This document shows, piece by piece, positions 1-12,553 of a DNA stretch of 64,000 bases (its first letter is position 1; every line of letters begins with the position of its first letter). Made by a program: the position numbers and the translations under genes. The notes under the pieces were generated by a model. The model did not search any database and was not told where the DNA came from. It worked only from the letters and a program-made list of their open reading frames with translations. Source of the DNA: Chelydra serpentina. Taxonomy: Eukaryota > Chordata > Testudines > Chelydridae. Location of the stretch: NCBI GenBank assembly GCA_037349315.1, contig JBAIAC010000026.1, positions 6,696,001 to 6,760,000 on the forward strand, written 5' to 3'.

Positions 1-34
1 AGGGCAATTCCCCCGCCCAGCGCTCCCCACCTCT

Positions 35-147
35 GGGTGACCAGACAGCAAATGGGGCGGGGGGGGGGGGGGGCAATAGGAGCCTATATAAGAAAAAGAC
101 CCCAAAATCGGGACTGTCCCTATACAATCAGGAGATCTGGGCACCCC
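35..147 (-). repeat. Short TA-flanked MITE, copy 1
   Basis: Ends resemble the inverted termini GGGTGACCAGA / TCTGGTCACCC seen in five better copies (12554, 20720, 50407, 50644, 53254). The inside carries the same signature, AAGAAAAAGACCCCAAAATC then GGGACTGTCCCTAT, in reverse orientation, plus a long G run. Both ends are eroded here. Confidence 0.7.
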
Positions 148-179
148 TCAGGCAAACCCGTTCCTGGCGCCCACACCTG

Positions 180-860
180 CCCCTCCTCGGCCCGGGGCAG
201 CTGAGCAGCCCCGCACACCGCTGGGGGGCGGGAGCCGGGCCCCGACCAAGCGAAGCGAAGCGCGGTATGTCCACACGGGCACGGGGAAAGAGTCCCGGGG
301 TATTGGCGCTGCCTCATTCAGCGACTCGACCGCCGCCGCGCGCCCCCCCGTTAACCGCCCCGGGCCCCCGCCCCCTTGGCGGAGCCGGTACCTGTGCTCC
401 GGCGAGGGGCGAGCGCAGCGCTCTCCGGCAGAGGCGGGCGAGGGCTGGGACTGAGGGACCGCGCCCGGCTGGCGGAGGGAGCCTGTTTCCCGCCTGGGTC
501 TGCGCCGCTCCGGCCCCGCGCGCTCCCGCTCCCTGAGGCGTCTGGGCTTCACCTGCGCCGCCCTCGGAGCCGCCCGGGAGTGGGCGAGTCCCTTCCAGCG
601 GGGCCGGGCGGGGCTTGGCCAGGCCCGTTCCCCGGGGGAGAGAAGCGGCCCCGCCGCCGCAACAAGCCCGCCCTCCGCCGAGTCCCTTTGCAAAACTCGC
701 CAGTCCCCGAGCACCCCAACAGGGGGTGTGACTAGACCCCCCCCCGCCTGCAGGCCGGGGCCGTGGGGGGCCGCTGGGCACCCCCGACTCTCTCCGCCCC
801 TTGCCAACAAACAAACAAAGCAACAAGCTGCGAGCCAAAAACTAGCCAACAAGCAACTCA
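180..860. promoter_or_regulatory. CpG island, candidate promoter/first exon
   Basis: About 700 bases are very GC-rich and dense in CpG, unlike the surrounding AT-richer repeats, and contain GC-box-like GGGCGGGG stretches. Possible splice donors occur on both strands (minus: CACAG|GTACCG near 390 and GCAG|GTGAAG near 550; plus: GCG|GTATGT near 264). The long open frames across it are what GC-rich DNA gives by chance and show no recognisable domain. By human synteny (ADGRG5 followed by ADGRG1) this could be the ADGRG1 promoter on the minus strand; that is inference only. Confidence 0.5.
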
Positions 861-1004
861 CTAGCCAAAGAAGCCCAAACCAAGCCCAGTGTCTGTGTTT
901 TTCTCACGGGTTTGGCATGTCTGAAGGACAGCGGGGAGCTGGCCGGTGACCCACCTCCCTGCCACCCTGAGCCCTCAGCCGCTCCCACCGCACGGAGAGA
1001 CTGT

Positions 1005-1395
1005 CACACGCACAAAGGCACTCTCACACACCCCTACACACAGACACCCTCATACTGAAACTTCCTACACACACACAGGCACCTTCAGACGACCTCTACA
1101 CATACACACACACACTCAGGCACCCTCAGACCCCTACACACAGACACACAACTGGCACCCTTACACCCCTACACAGACACCCTCATACTGAAACACCCTA
1201 CACACACACACAGGCACCCTCAGATGACCCCTACACACAGACACACTCAGGCACCCTCAGACCCATACACACACACACACACAGAGGCACCCTCAACCCC
1301 TACACACACACAGAGGCACCCCTACACATGCACACATCTTACACTTCCCTAAACACGCACACAGAGGCACCCTCAGGCCCCTACGCACATGCCAG
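1005..1395. repeat. CA-rich minisatellite
   Basis: Imperfect tandem array of units of roughly 25-35 bases built from CCCTACACACACA, CAGACAC and GGCACCCTCAGA blocks, about ten copies of variable length. Composite of a CA microsatellite and a longer unit. Confidence 0.85.
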
Positions 1396-4154
1396 AGAGA
1401 CACTGATGGTACCTCGTTTCTCTCCCTCCCCAGTATTCATGGTCCCCCGAGGTTTCATGTGCTAGTGTTTAATGCACGGCTTATCATTACTGAAGTGGAT
1501 GGCTTGGTAACTGCACCCTGGTGTGAGGCCCAGGCAGTAGGGGAAGGAGAGGACTTCTCTCTTAACAAGACAGTGAGAAGTATAGAGCCGATGGGAATTA
1601 ATATGCAATTATTACAGATTGATTGGCTCTTGTCTAGCTTCCCACCTGCCTCAGATAAGCACAACAGCTAGAACAAAATAGAAAATCCACAGCGTCCTTA
1701 TTGGCCTTGTCCACACCTGTCCTTGTCCTGCTGGTGTTAAAACATAGCTGCTCTGGCTGGGGATCATCCATTTTTAAGGCTATTTGGTGTATGTCTACAC
1801 TGCAATGTCAGCCCAGGGTTAGCAGAACTTGAATTAGGAGAACCTGGGTTTGTTAACCTAGGGCTTGAGCGTCTACATTCATTTGTAACCACAGGTTAGG
1901 AACTGTTGAATCCTGGGTCACCACCTGGGGCTTCAGTGTCTACGTATGCAGGCCCAAGTCCAGTCACCCATATGCCAGGCTTCCTCATGCTCTCCCCAGA
2001 TGTGGCCCTTTGTTCGTGGTCCAGTGAGGGAAAATTCAACTGTCCAGAGGGCAAAGAAAGTTGGCCTGTGGGATCATGGGATACTTTTGGCAGACTCCCA
2101 GTCCAGTGGGGCTGTGTCTACACTGCAGAGCAATAGGGCTTGAACCCTCGGTCCCAGCTTCACTCAGGCTCAGACCCTCCACCCCTGTCGGGCCTGCGGA
2201 TCCTGGGTCCAAGCACTGAGGTAGCATGATTTGTGCATTGAGTGAAGGGGGGTGAGGCTTGAGCCTGAGTTCAAACCGTGAGTTTGTGCCTGTCTAAACT
2301 GTGTTATAACCAAGTTAAAAGACACTTCCCCTTCCCCCTGCTCCCAGCTGTAGCCTTGGCTTGTACCTGCGCAGTCAGTTTCACAGTGAGGACAGTCTGG
2401 GGGACTAGTACCCCAATATTGGCAGCTCCCCTATTATTATTAATTAATGTATGTATTGTGGTAGTGCTTAAGAACCCCAGTCAAGGATCAGGGCTCCATT
2501 GTATGGGGCACTCTACACACGAGTAGCGCAGAGACAGTCCTTGCTTTGAAGAGCTCACAGTCTAGGATTGAGACGACGTGCAACGGGTGAATAAACAAGC
2601 CGGGAGGAGAAGAAGGTTAGACATGATAACAGTGGCGAGTCCCAGTGGTTGCAAGTGGCTGTGAGCCCAGTCGCTGTCAAAGAGTAATGATTTGTAGGCA
2701 TCCTGGGGAAGGGACTGTATTGTAGCTCTCCAGCACCTCTGGGCCTGCCACATGGAGCAGCTTGGAGGATTTCCCCCTTTCTCTACTAGTGCCAGGCCAC
2801 TTGACTCCATCTGGGAGTATGTCAGCTGCCAGCTCCAATTCTCTGCTAGGTTCCTGTCCAGACTGAGCTATTCAGGCTTCATCGGCCCCATTTTTCGTCC
2901 AAGATTCTGTTTTCTTCTGGCACCACATAATACAGGTGTGATGCACAGGAGCCGTGGGAAGAGACTTCACTTCATTTCCTGTCACAGGGCAGAGGGCAGT
3001 AGCCACCGTCTTTAGTGGCTGCTGTACATTCCCCTGTTCTCTTGGAAAGAGGGAGAAGAGAAAATAGTCAGGTGTGTGGGTAGACAGGGTGAGTGAGGTC
3101 ATATCTTTTATTGGACCAGAGAGGCAGAGAGAGAGGTATGATTAGCGATTTAAAGGTCAAAGTTAACCGTGATCCCCAGCCAACCCTTATCTAATGTGGT
3201 GGTTTTGCTGTAACAGCTGTATGGGGCTGTTGGCTGAGCAGCTCTTTCTTCCGCAAGTGCTTGTGTACATATACATTCACTGTTGGTGTGTGCATGCCTA
3301 GTGCGCTTGGCCGGAGACTTAGCCAGCAGTACCTGTCTGGCTGGCTGGCACATGCACCCTGAATGTCTTTGTACCCACCGCCTCTGCCGGAGCTGGCAGG
3401 AAAGCTTGCTTTTCCTTGCTTATCAGCGGTTTCTCCTTGTGTAAATAGTAGTTAGCATAGTCGTTAGTCTGTGTTTTATAATGTTTCCTTTGTTCTCCTC
3501 TATAGGAAATCATGGTGGATACTCTGGTACCAGCTTAGTCATGCATAAATCCCCAGGTTTTAACAACTGCCCTTCTTGCCAGGCATTCATGCCTGTTAAT
3601 GACAGGCTTACGAGATGCCTCCTCTGTCAGGCTGGCTGTGAGTTTGGTGTGGTGCTCATAGTAATTGTGAATTTGAATAGAGCCCATGACCCCCATAGTG
3701 GGAGCGCCTCTCCCTCCGGGCATTGCGACATGGCCCACATGGTCACAGCACCACTTGGGTTTCGTGCCTCCACCCTGCTGTCGATGGAGGGGTGGACGTG
3801 TCAAACCCAGCATGCTAGGTCTCAATGCCAAACAAATCTGGCCGTCCACCCCCATCTCCGTCCTTCTTTCCCCACACCTCTGCCATTAAATGTATTACAA
3901 TTTTCTGTGAATAAAAAGTGTAGCTTTACTCGTCTGTTTAGGCGAAGGGCATGGTAGGGACAAATGCAGTATTTGCGAGTCCTTCTCAAAGGGTATGTCT
4001 CCACTGCAGTCAGAGGTGGGAGTGCAGCAGATGGAGCATTGATCTAATTAGTTGAAGAACAGCAGGAGTAAAGCCACAGCAAGTTGGGCAGCAGCACGGG
4101 CTGTCTAACCCCGCCTGGGACCCTGGCTACGTACGTGAGTAGCTAACCCCCAAG
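1396..4154. other. No gene seen; old interspersed repeats
   Basis: No exon-like frame with plausible splice sites was found. Two stretches (about 1790-1870 and 2105-2290) share wording such as GTCTACACTGCA and read like decayed turtle interspersed repeats; another of the same style begins near 3990. About 2440-2580 resembles a widespread turtle repeat (CAGGGCTCCATTGTATGGGGCACT). Confidence 0.4.
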
Positions 4155-5807
4155 AGGAGGCAAGGTAAGCCTCAACAGCACCATAGTTAGCCCTCCATTC
4201 AACCTGACCCCTCCAGAAAGTGGCACAAATTTTCATGAAGAAAGCCTTCCGCTTTGGCATGAACATGTTTGACCCATTCAAGGCAGCCAATTTGACTGTA
4301 GCACGCCAGTTATTCTGGATCTTCCCAACCCATCCCCTCCCTTTGGGAACCTGTCGTACCACTTCCCTGCTGCCTGGAACTCCATAACCACTGCTCAGTG
4401 GGTTCTAGAGGCTATGGAACTGGGATACACCATCCAATTCCAGTTCTTGCCCTACCCCCAGCATCCTCCCCTGTCCCTATTCAGGGACCTCCTCACAAAA
4501 TTGTACTGCTTCAGGAGCTGCAGTTTCTTCTAGCTCTTGGAGTAATAGGAGGGGGGCCAACAGGATTCCTATTTTGATGCGGTTATCCACCCAAGCCACT
4601 GGTTTTTAGTGTGGGACCACCACTACATCGCATCAGTCCCAGGAAGTCTTACAAAGTGCATGGTAGAGGTAGCAGCACATCTCAGATGACTCAGGTATTC
4701 CCATCTCTGGATGATTGGTTGCTTTGCGGTTGCATCAAATGACGAACAGCATCCATCAGAGCCAGTCCCTGTTTGCACAGGTGGGTCTGAAAATAAACAA
4801 GGACAAACTGATACTATTCCCTGTACGAAGAATCGAGTTCATTGGGGCCATTCTCGATTCTACAGCTGCAGCCACCTGTCTGCCTCAGAAAAGATTCCAG
4901 TCCCTACTAAACCTGTGCACCAATCTGTAAGTTCATCCGAGAACCACAGGGACCTCTTGTCTGAGTTGCTGCTACCCATGGCATCCGGCATGTATGTGAC
5001 TCAGTGTGTCACATGTCACCTGAGGTGTATGCAAAGCTGGGTGAGGTCTGCGTATCAGCCAAACACGCATTTTCTGGACATGCTGATCTCCTTACCTGTT
5101 CAAATGGTATCATTGTTACGTTGGTGGAGGAGTCTGGAAAACATCTGCACAGTGGGGTTCCCCTTCTCTTCCATCAAAATGTGAGTGATGGACACATCTA
5201 CTCTGGGCTTGGGAACTCATCTAGATAGCATACAGACTCAGGGTCTCTGGTCCAGCCAAGAATCAGCTCTCCAAAAAAACATTTTGGAGCTGAGGGCTGT
5301 TCTTTATGCCTGTGAAGTTTTCCTACCATCCATCAAAGGCCTTCCCAGTCCAAGTAATGACAGACCATACGACTGCTATGTTTTACCTTAATAAACAAGG
5401 CGGGCTGAGTTCCAGTCCATCATCCTCTGGCACTTCTGCATCTGGAACGACATCACCCTCAGGGCATCTCAAGAGTGTTCTAGCAGGTCACCTGGGCAGA
5501 AGTCCATCCATGCCCATGAACAGACTCTGACATACAAAATAGTTAAGATGATTTTCAATAAAGGGGATATCCCTGCTTTAGAACTATACCCTACCAGGGA
5601 GAATAGAAAATGTCACCACTTCTGTGCCGGGGCAGACACAGCCCAGGATTGATAACAGATGCGTTTGTGCTTCCTTGGGGCTCAAATCTTAAGCACTCAT
5701 ACCCTCCATCCCCAGGATTCCCAAAGTCATCAGAAAATTGAAACAAGACCAGGCCAGAATGATTCCAATAGCTCAGGAAATTTTGTTTTTCAGATCTTCA
5801 GACTCGG
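4155..5807 (+). mobile_element. DIRS-like retrotransposon, 5' part (reverse transcriptase, RNase H region), broken
   Basis: Decayed plus-strand reading frames resemble the reverse transcriptase of DIRS elements (retrotransposons that use a tyrosine recombinase). Around 4240-4440 the frame reads like the entry to the RT domain (WNSITTAQWVLEAMELGYTI). At 4715-4930 it contains GLKINKDKLILFPVRRIEFI followed by GAILDS, a typical DIRS RT block. From 5300 to 5790 the RNase H/downstream region is recognisable in short pieces (AFVLPWGSNL). Stops and frameshifts break it throughout. The element is cut at 5808 by a solo LTR and resumes at 6825. Confidence 0.75.
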
Positions 5808-5811
5808 CCAG

Positions 5812-6824
5812 TGTAGAACCGATCAATGACATTGTTTTCAATTGTTCACTTTATTAATATAACTTAATAAGCAAAGTTTTATGTTACCCCAATAACTGGC
5901 TAATTGACAATTAAGCTGCTTGTTCAGAACCATAGCTGTTCAGCCAGCTGCCCTTGTAAGTTTCACTTTCAATCCAATTGCTGCTTAAGTCACTGGAACT
6001 TGCACTGTTTCAACATTGTAACTTCTGCTCACTGCCATTCATTATACTTGTCTATATTGTAACTTCTGCTCACTGTTTGCCATTCCTTACACTTGTCCAT
6101 ATTGTAACTCAAACTCCATCTTAAAATGCTCACTCCATTTTGTAAAAACCTGCTGCAACCTTCATTTTACAAAACCCCTGATGTAACCTTGTTAGTTTAG
6201 TTCAGATGTGTGAATGAGGTATGTATGGATGATGGAATCAACCTCCAGCCCCAGCCTGTCCTGATGAAATAAAGTTTAAACACCAACGGCTGAAGATGCA
6301 GACAACAGCCCTGACAAAACAAGAAGAGTCCACCCTAAAGAGAAAAGAACAAAGGTACAATTAAAGGAACATCAAAGCCAGGTCCAAGGCTGAAAGTCAC
6401 GTCTGCAATTGATGGGTGATCAATCACACCGACCCCAGGGGCAGCATGACACGGAAGGACCTATAAACTTTGGATTTAAACTAAAAGTCTAGGAGAGAAA
6501 GGATGGGTGAGATGGAAGACTTTGGAGGGTAACATTCTATTGCCAACATGGAAAGGCATCAGTGCGTACCCCACAGAGACCCAGCCCTTCCTTGTGCCCG
6601 GCTTTCCTGGCCAGTTAGCCACCATGAGCTACAATCCCAAGCTGCGAACCCAAGCTACATTCAGGACTGGTAACTATCCAGCAGCTGCAGAACATTTGAT
6701 GTGTGTGTGTCTGTGTGTATAAGTATTAGGTATTAGCTAGTGGTTATAGATCAAATTGTTATAATAAACGTGGCATCTTGTCTTGTCCCCTAAAACGATC
6801 CTGTGTAGTTTTGTCTGTATAACA
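5812..6824 (+). mobile_element. Solo LTR of an endogenous retrovirus, inserted in the DIRS element
   Basis: The unit starts TGTAGAAC and ends TATAACA and is flanked by a 4-base target duplication CCAG (5808-5811 and 6825-6828). It has a TATA-like CTATAAA near 6462 and a polyadenylation signal AATAAA at 6773-6778 close to its 3' end, as expected for U3-R-U5 in plus orientation. No internal viral genes are present, so it is a recombination remnant. The clean duplication and the continuation of DIRS coding on both sides fix its limits. Confidence 0.75.
6015..6110 (+). repeat. Tandem repeat inside the solo LTR
   Basis: A unit of about 41-45 bases beginning ATTGTAACTTCTGCTCACTG occurs at 6015 and 6056 and starts a third time at about 6101 (ATTGTAACTC). 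Short direct repeats of this kind are common in retroviral U3 regions. Confidence 0.8.
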
Positions 6825-8300
6825 CCAGTACAGCCTCCCATAAGCCTGCCACTTCTCCCAGACTGAATCACCTAAGATCTCAGCAAAGTCCTCACCCAGC
6901 TCCTCATGGATTTTGATTGGCTAACATCATCAGAGGTTCTGCCTACATGGTGTCCAGAACACCTTGTTTAACAACAGGAAAAGCTCAACCAGAGCAACAC
7001 ACCTAGCTAAGTGGGGTAGGAGTGCGGGGGGGGGGAGGGGGATTTTCGATTTGGGCTAGCCATCATCCAAGGAAGATATTGTGGAATACCTGTTAGACTT
7101 AAAACAAATAGGTCTCTCTACGAGTTCAATAAAAGTCCACTTTGCAGCCAGTTCTCCAGTCACCTTCTGTTCTATAGGCGTTCTGTTTTTTCCATCCTAT
7201 GGTGGGAAGACTTCTAAAATGCCTAAAGGGATTAACCTCCAGTAAGGGAACTAGTGCCTTCCCCTGACCTTAATTTAGAATTGGCAAGACTTATGCGACT
7301 ACCATTTAAGCCACTGGCTTTCATGTTCTTTCTTCCATTTGTCAGCTAAGACAGTCTTTCTAATGGCAATAACATCATCAAGGAGAGTAGGAGAGCTTCA
7401 AGTTTTAATGACAAGGCCCTTATATGCTGTATTTTGTAAGGACCAGGTCTCATTAAGGCCTCACCCATTGTTTTTATTGAAAGCGGTCTCAGAATTCCAC
7501 CTGAATCAGGTCACATATTTGCCAATATTCTTTCTGAAACTGCATGCTCACAGGGATGAGGCGAGGTTATGTTTTCTAGATGTCCCCAGGGTGATCTCAT
7601 TTTACATAGACAGGATGACACAATTTAGATCCTCAGCAAGGCTCTTTGTAGCTTACTCAGAGAGAATGATAGGCCAGGTAGTATCAGCACAAAGAATTTC
7701 CAACTGAATATCTGCCTGCATCAGGACATGTTATGACTTGGCAAAGGGACAGTATCATTCTTTCAGGTCTCAAGTACCCCAGTGGCTTTTCTCAGCAATG
7801 TTCCAGTCCTAAATACTTGGCAAGCAGAAGACTGGTCTTTGGTACAAACATTCACTCATCATTATCCTCTCATTGAAGCATCCAGAGCTGGTGCAAACTT
7901 TGGAAAGGTAGTTCTACGCTCACTGTTTAAGTAGACTCCATTGAAGGAGCACGGCTTGGAAACCACTAATAGTGGAATATATATGTGCACCATTACTTGA
8001 AAAAGAAGAATGAATTACTTGTACAGTGACTATGGTTCATCGAGATGCGTTGTGCACATCTATACTCCCTGTCTCACCCTCCATCCAGTCTATTAATATC
8101 ACAATTTCAGTGGTGAATGAACCTCATGCCCTCAGTTGGAAGCACGAGGGCACTCAGGAAGGATTTATGCACCATCCCAACAAGTACTGCTGGCCCCAAA
8201 GTCTCCTGGTCAAGTGCACTGGGCATGTACACACCAACAGTGGAACAGACATGCACAATGCATCTTGAAGAACAACAATTGCCAAACAGGTAAAAGTAAC
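6825..8300 (+). mobile_element. DIRS-like retrotransposon, 3' part (tyrosine recombinase and terminal repeat), broken
   Basis: The frame at 7070-7190 (EDIVEYLLDLKQIGL) resembles the N-terminal SAM-like region of a DIRS tyrosine recombinase. The frame at 7339-7707 matches its catalytic part: KTVFLMAITSSRRVGELQ with the RRVGE active-site arginine block, LRPHP, and a later VSAQRIS. It ends early. The stretch 7990-8300 (TGGTTCATCGAGATGCGTTG, later TCTTGAAGAACAACAATT) looks like the DIRS terminal repeat. Reading frames are disrupted and the copy is dead. Confidence 0.75.
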
Positions 8301-10387
8301 CACATCATCTTCTAACTGGTCTTTCCTGTGTTGCTGTGCATTACCCTGGCGGTGTTGCTACATCGTTGTGTGGAAGGAGATGGCTGAGCTGTTCTATGGC
8401 GGTGCTGCTTGTGTTGTTCTAATTACAAAAACATTTTCATTCCCACGGGAAAGAGGAACTTCTTGCCTCAGACTGTGCCCACCAAGATCTCCCCCAGGGG
8501 ATTCCGCCAGTGTCCCTGCAGTGTGACTGGTAACGCACAGCCCATGCGTGACCATGGCTAACACATCCTCCTTTGAAGAGCAGCTATTCTTGCACACAAA
8601 GGGAGCAGCAGATGCATGCAACAAGATGGTTTTTCATCATGGTCAGTCACACAATTGTCTCTCTGTGCCTCACCACGTGGCCCTCAAGCAAATCCATGTG
8701 GGCAGAGATCAAAGCCAGCTGTGACGGGGGAGGTGGATAGGAGGAGGGTGGGGAATGAGGAGATGGCAGATGGAAATAGGAAGACTCAGCTGGAGCAGGC
8801 ATTTAGCTCAACTTGAGCCTGAGCCATGGAGGGTGGCTCCGGATCCAGATTCCCCCAAGCTCAGGAGCATTCAGAGCCAAGGACTTGATTCAGGCCCATC
8901 CATCTCAGCATCCTCGACCTTTAAATAAACCTGATTCATTGGCACAAGGCAAGCCAACACAACCAAAGTGCAGGGAATCAAGAAGCCAGCCTTGGAGGTA
9001 ACAGGAAGGAGAATGTGGTTGAGGAGAAGCGTATTGACTCAGAGAGAAGGTTTGGGGACGTGTTTGCTCCTGTTCTGCAGTGCAAAACTACAAACCTTGA
9101 GGGGTAGACCCAACGCCTCCTGAATTTGTGGGATGGCCCTGAATCCCATGTGGGGCTGTGGAGTCTACCGCTGTCTGAGAGCCCTGAGGAGAGCAGGAGG
9201 CCAAAGAGAGACTGCGGAGACCTGGGAAAGGGATTGGGATGGTGGGGGGAAGGACTAAAGGGATGAATTTGGGAATTAGAGACTGTAGGGCAGGGGTAAA
9301 ATCCTAAAGCTGGTTATGCTGTCAGGATGAGTCCTGCTTGGTTCTATCAGTGGGGAACCTGTCCTCAAGGTACCAAGCACCCACTCACAGGAGAAATTAT
9401 ATAGCAACAGATGTTGGTAATCTTTGCAGTTGTTGATAATCTCCGGTGCACCTGCTCCTGCTAAGTCACCTGCATCACCTGTTCTTTAGTTATCACAGAA
9501 AAGCTTTTCTTGTTATCTGTTGACATGGAGACGGTCAAGTGCCTCCACCGCAGCTCCAGTAAAGCTTGGTGTGTATGCAAGAGAGAGCAATTGCCCGAAG
9601 TGCCCCCCTAAATGCATCCCAGTGATTCAGCCATTCTGACTTGCTCCCCCTTATTAAAATGTCCCAGGTTTGGCTCTTGGTAAAAATGTTAAGCAATAAG
9701 CCCCTCCTCTCCCTTCCGATTGGTTAGTCTTGATGTACATTGTCATACATGTAATCCGTGTTTTTTTCTTTTCTGGTGGCTAGAGGCTGCTAGCAAAGGT
9801 CCTGGGCATCACTCCGTAGGGATTTTATACTGTCCTAGAGCTCCGCTTCGCCTTCTGCAGGTGCCCATGGGGGGGTTCTTCCTGCTCCAAGCGCTTATTT
9901 CCTGTAAGCTTCATTCCACATATAAGCAGGTACTGGTGTGCGCTTAAAGGTGAATGGATACAAGGCTCTGAGACCTGCAGCGTGGGCTCCACCATGCAGC
10001 ATTTACCTTTTAATATCACAGCCTCCAGCTGAGTCTTTATCTTCAGGTCATCATGACTGGCTTGCTGCCCTTAGTTAGAGAACACTGTAAAATCTGCAGT
10101 GCATTAAAAGAACAACAGCAATGAAAAAAATCCAGCCAAACAAATCATAACACCACCACCACCCCCATGTTTTTAGCTGGTCTGCTTTCAAATAGCTCCA
10201 TAGTCCTCAGAGTTGGAAAGGACCTATGAAATCACTGATTCCATCCTGCTAGTACAGGATACAGTCCCCCGGGCAAAGATAAAGCCTATATTCTATGTAT
10301 TAGGCAATCAGCGCCGTCCATTGTGTGTGAGTAAGAATCAGCCTAGGAGAAAATAACACTTAAAATCACTTGTTTTGTTGCTATTTG
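8301..10387. other. No gene or clear repeat seen
   Basis: No frame here has domain similarity or paired splice sites that I can support. A short stretch near 10195-10275 (CAGAGTTGGAAAGGACCTAT) resembles the reverse complement of a LINE 3' tail. Confidence 0.4.
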
Positions 10388-10800
10388 TGACAGAGGGCTG
10401 GAAACTAGCAGGGGAACTGGCTCTGATCACTTAGGCGCCCCCGGACCCCAATAGGATCACTTAGGCGCCAATCAGTTTCCCTAGAGAAGGCTGATTGGGA
10501 CTCTGCAACTGATTAGCTGATCTGGCTAGGAGGGCTGATGAACCAATTAGCCATAGCTGAGGGGTATAAAAGAAGACACCGGAAGGTAATGAGGAGGGAG
10601 GATCTGGTCTAACCGAGTCTAGTATGTGTGGGAAAGGTGAGCATTATTCTTCTCTGGCCTTGTGTGGAAAAGGGGAAGAGGCACTGTAAATACCTTTTGC
10701 TGCATGAGACTGTATTGGTGTGGGGAAGATAAATGCATTTATGGAGTTGCCACTTAATGGACAGAGTCTGAGAGGTTTCAGGGGTATCAAAGAATGGGGG
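10388..10800 (+). repeat. LTR-like block with TATA box
   Basis: Begins TGTGACAGAGGGCTGG. It carries two copies of GATCACTTAGGCGCC, repeated TGATTGG/GATTAGCTGAT motifs and a TATA-like GGGTATAAAAG at about 10561, an arrangement typical of an LTR U3/R region. No target duplication could be set, and the right limit coincides with the next repeat. Confidence 0.4.
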
Positions 10801-10801
10801 T

Positions 10802-11996
10802 TGTGATGGTGTACCCCATAAGGCTTTATGGGGAGATGCTTATAAATATATGTATGATATCACTGGAATATGTTTTATGCTACATGTGCCTACATATATC
10901 TCTGTGAAGGTTATGATCTACTGAGTCTGTTCCTCCTGTTTGTATGCATGTATCATTTTTGTAGTTGAAGTTATGAAGATTGGTTGTATATTTGCTGGTT
11001 TTCTACATAGCCTTAGTAAGGGCATTTAATCAGTGTCTGGAGAAAGGAATGTGCAGGTTAAGTGCCCAATCAAGAAACACTTAACAGACACTGGAACTTG
11101 GGGACACCAATCCACATCTGAGCTTTGCTAGGAATGTGGCTTGGCTGGTAAGGAACTGAGTTGTGCATGGACATGTGACTTGCCCATGTGACCTCAAAAC
11201 TCCATTTTGTAACTGGATGCTACATAGGGAGGGGTGTCCACCCAGAGGAGAAAGTCTATTTAAACCCCTGGGAGACCCCTCCATTTCGTCTTCAGCTGGC
11301 TAAAGAGAGAGCCTCTTCATCCCCCCCCCCCACCCCACCCCAATGACATACCTGAAAGAAACTGGAAGAAAGGACAATAACTATAGGGGGTGTGAGTGAT
11401 TGCTGGACCCAGGCTAGGAGGACCATAGCCTCTAAAAGTAAGTTTACTAGAACTGGTATGGTTTATATCTGTAGTCAGTTTGATTAGATGTAGACTTGCG
11501 TGTTTTATTTTATTGGTAATTCACTTTGTTCTGTCTGTTACTACTTGGAACCACTTAAATCCTACTTTCTGTACTTATTAAAATTACTGTTTACTTATTA
11601 AGTAACCTGGAGTACGTGTTAGTACCTGGAGGGGGCAAACATCTGTGCATCTCTCTCTCTCTCTGTGAAATAGAGGGCGAGCAATTTATGAGTTTACCCT
11701 GTATAAGCTTTATACGGGGTAAAACTGATTTATTCAGGGCTTGAACCCCATTGGGAGTTGGGCACCTGGGTGTCCAAGGCAAGAACACTTCCTAAGCTGC
11801 TTCCAGGAAAGCCTACAGGTGTTAGGGGATGTGGTTCAGACCTGGATCTGGGTTTGCAGCAAGCTAGTGGGTCTGGCTCAAACCAGACAGGATTCTGGAG
11901 TCCCAAGCTGGAAAAGGCAGGAAAGCAGGGGCAGGAGTAGTCTTGGCACATCAGGTGGCAGCCCCAAGGGGGTTTCTGTGATACCAACCCGTCACA
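10802..11996 (+). repeat. Candidate solo LTR (TG...CA ends)
   Basis: Starts TGTGATGGTGTACCCCATAA and ends ACCAACCCGTCACA, so the first and last bases form the short inverted TGTGA/TCACA ends of an LTR. An ATTAAA lies near 11577. I recall similar sequences as common turtle LTRs. Flanks do not give an exact target duplication, and no retroviral genes are inside. Confidence 0.5.
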
Positions 11997-12553
11997 GGGA
12001 TGAAGTGTGCCCTGTTGCACTTTAAAGAACAGGATGACTTTCTGATCCCTATCTGATGTTACCTTCTTGAGGTTGAGTGAGTTATTTGTAATGTGGTAGT
12101 TCAGAGAACTGATAGATACAATCAGGTCTTACAACACTCGTGCAGGGTTGGCTGCTGTCTCAAAAGGAAACCATCGGCTGAGGATGACCCTGCTTCATCG
12201 GAAGTCAAGGTATATCTGCCACTGATTACGGATGCTCAAGAGCACCGAAACAACCAACTCCCGTTGAAATCAATGGGTGTTGGGGCCCCTAAATAACTTG
12301 GCCGATCTGGTTGTAAGTCCACAGTGACTGGACCTTATGAGAGTGGCTGCACCTCAGAATATGTTACATTTAAGGTACCTAGATGCCACCCCTCAAATCT
12401 GTTCACTTTGTGGTGTTACCTGTTAAAAATGTTTCTCTTAGAACTGGCCCCTCCCAAATGAAAGCATTCTCTTGCCAGTGGGTGATGTGATGGAACTGAG
12501 GACCCTGCCTCTTCTCTGGGCCATGACTCCCCTGAGGGTTCTTTTCCTTCCTA

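Noticed and set aside
148..861. Long open frames across the CpG island on both strands
   Set aside because: High GC removes stop codons; no domain, and composition is Pro/Gly/Arg/Ala as expected from chance.
1005..1395. CRISPR-like spaced repeats
   Set aside because: Units vary in length, are CA-based and have no unique spacers; a vertebrate minisatellite explains them.
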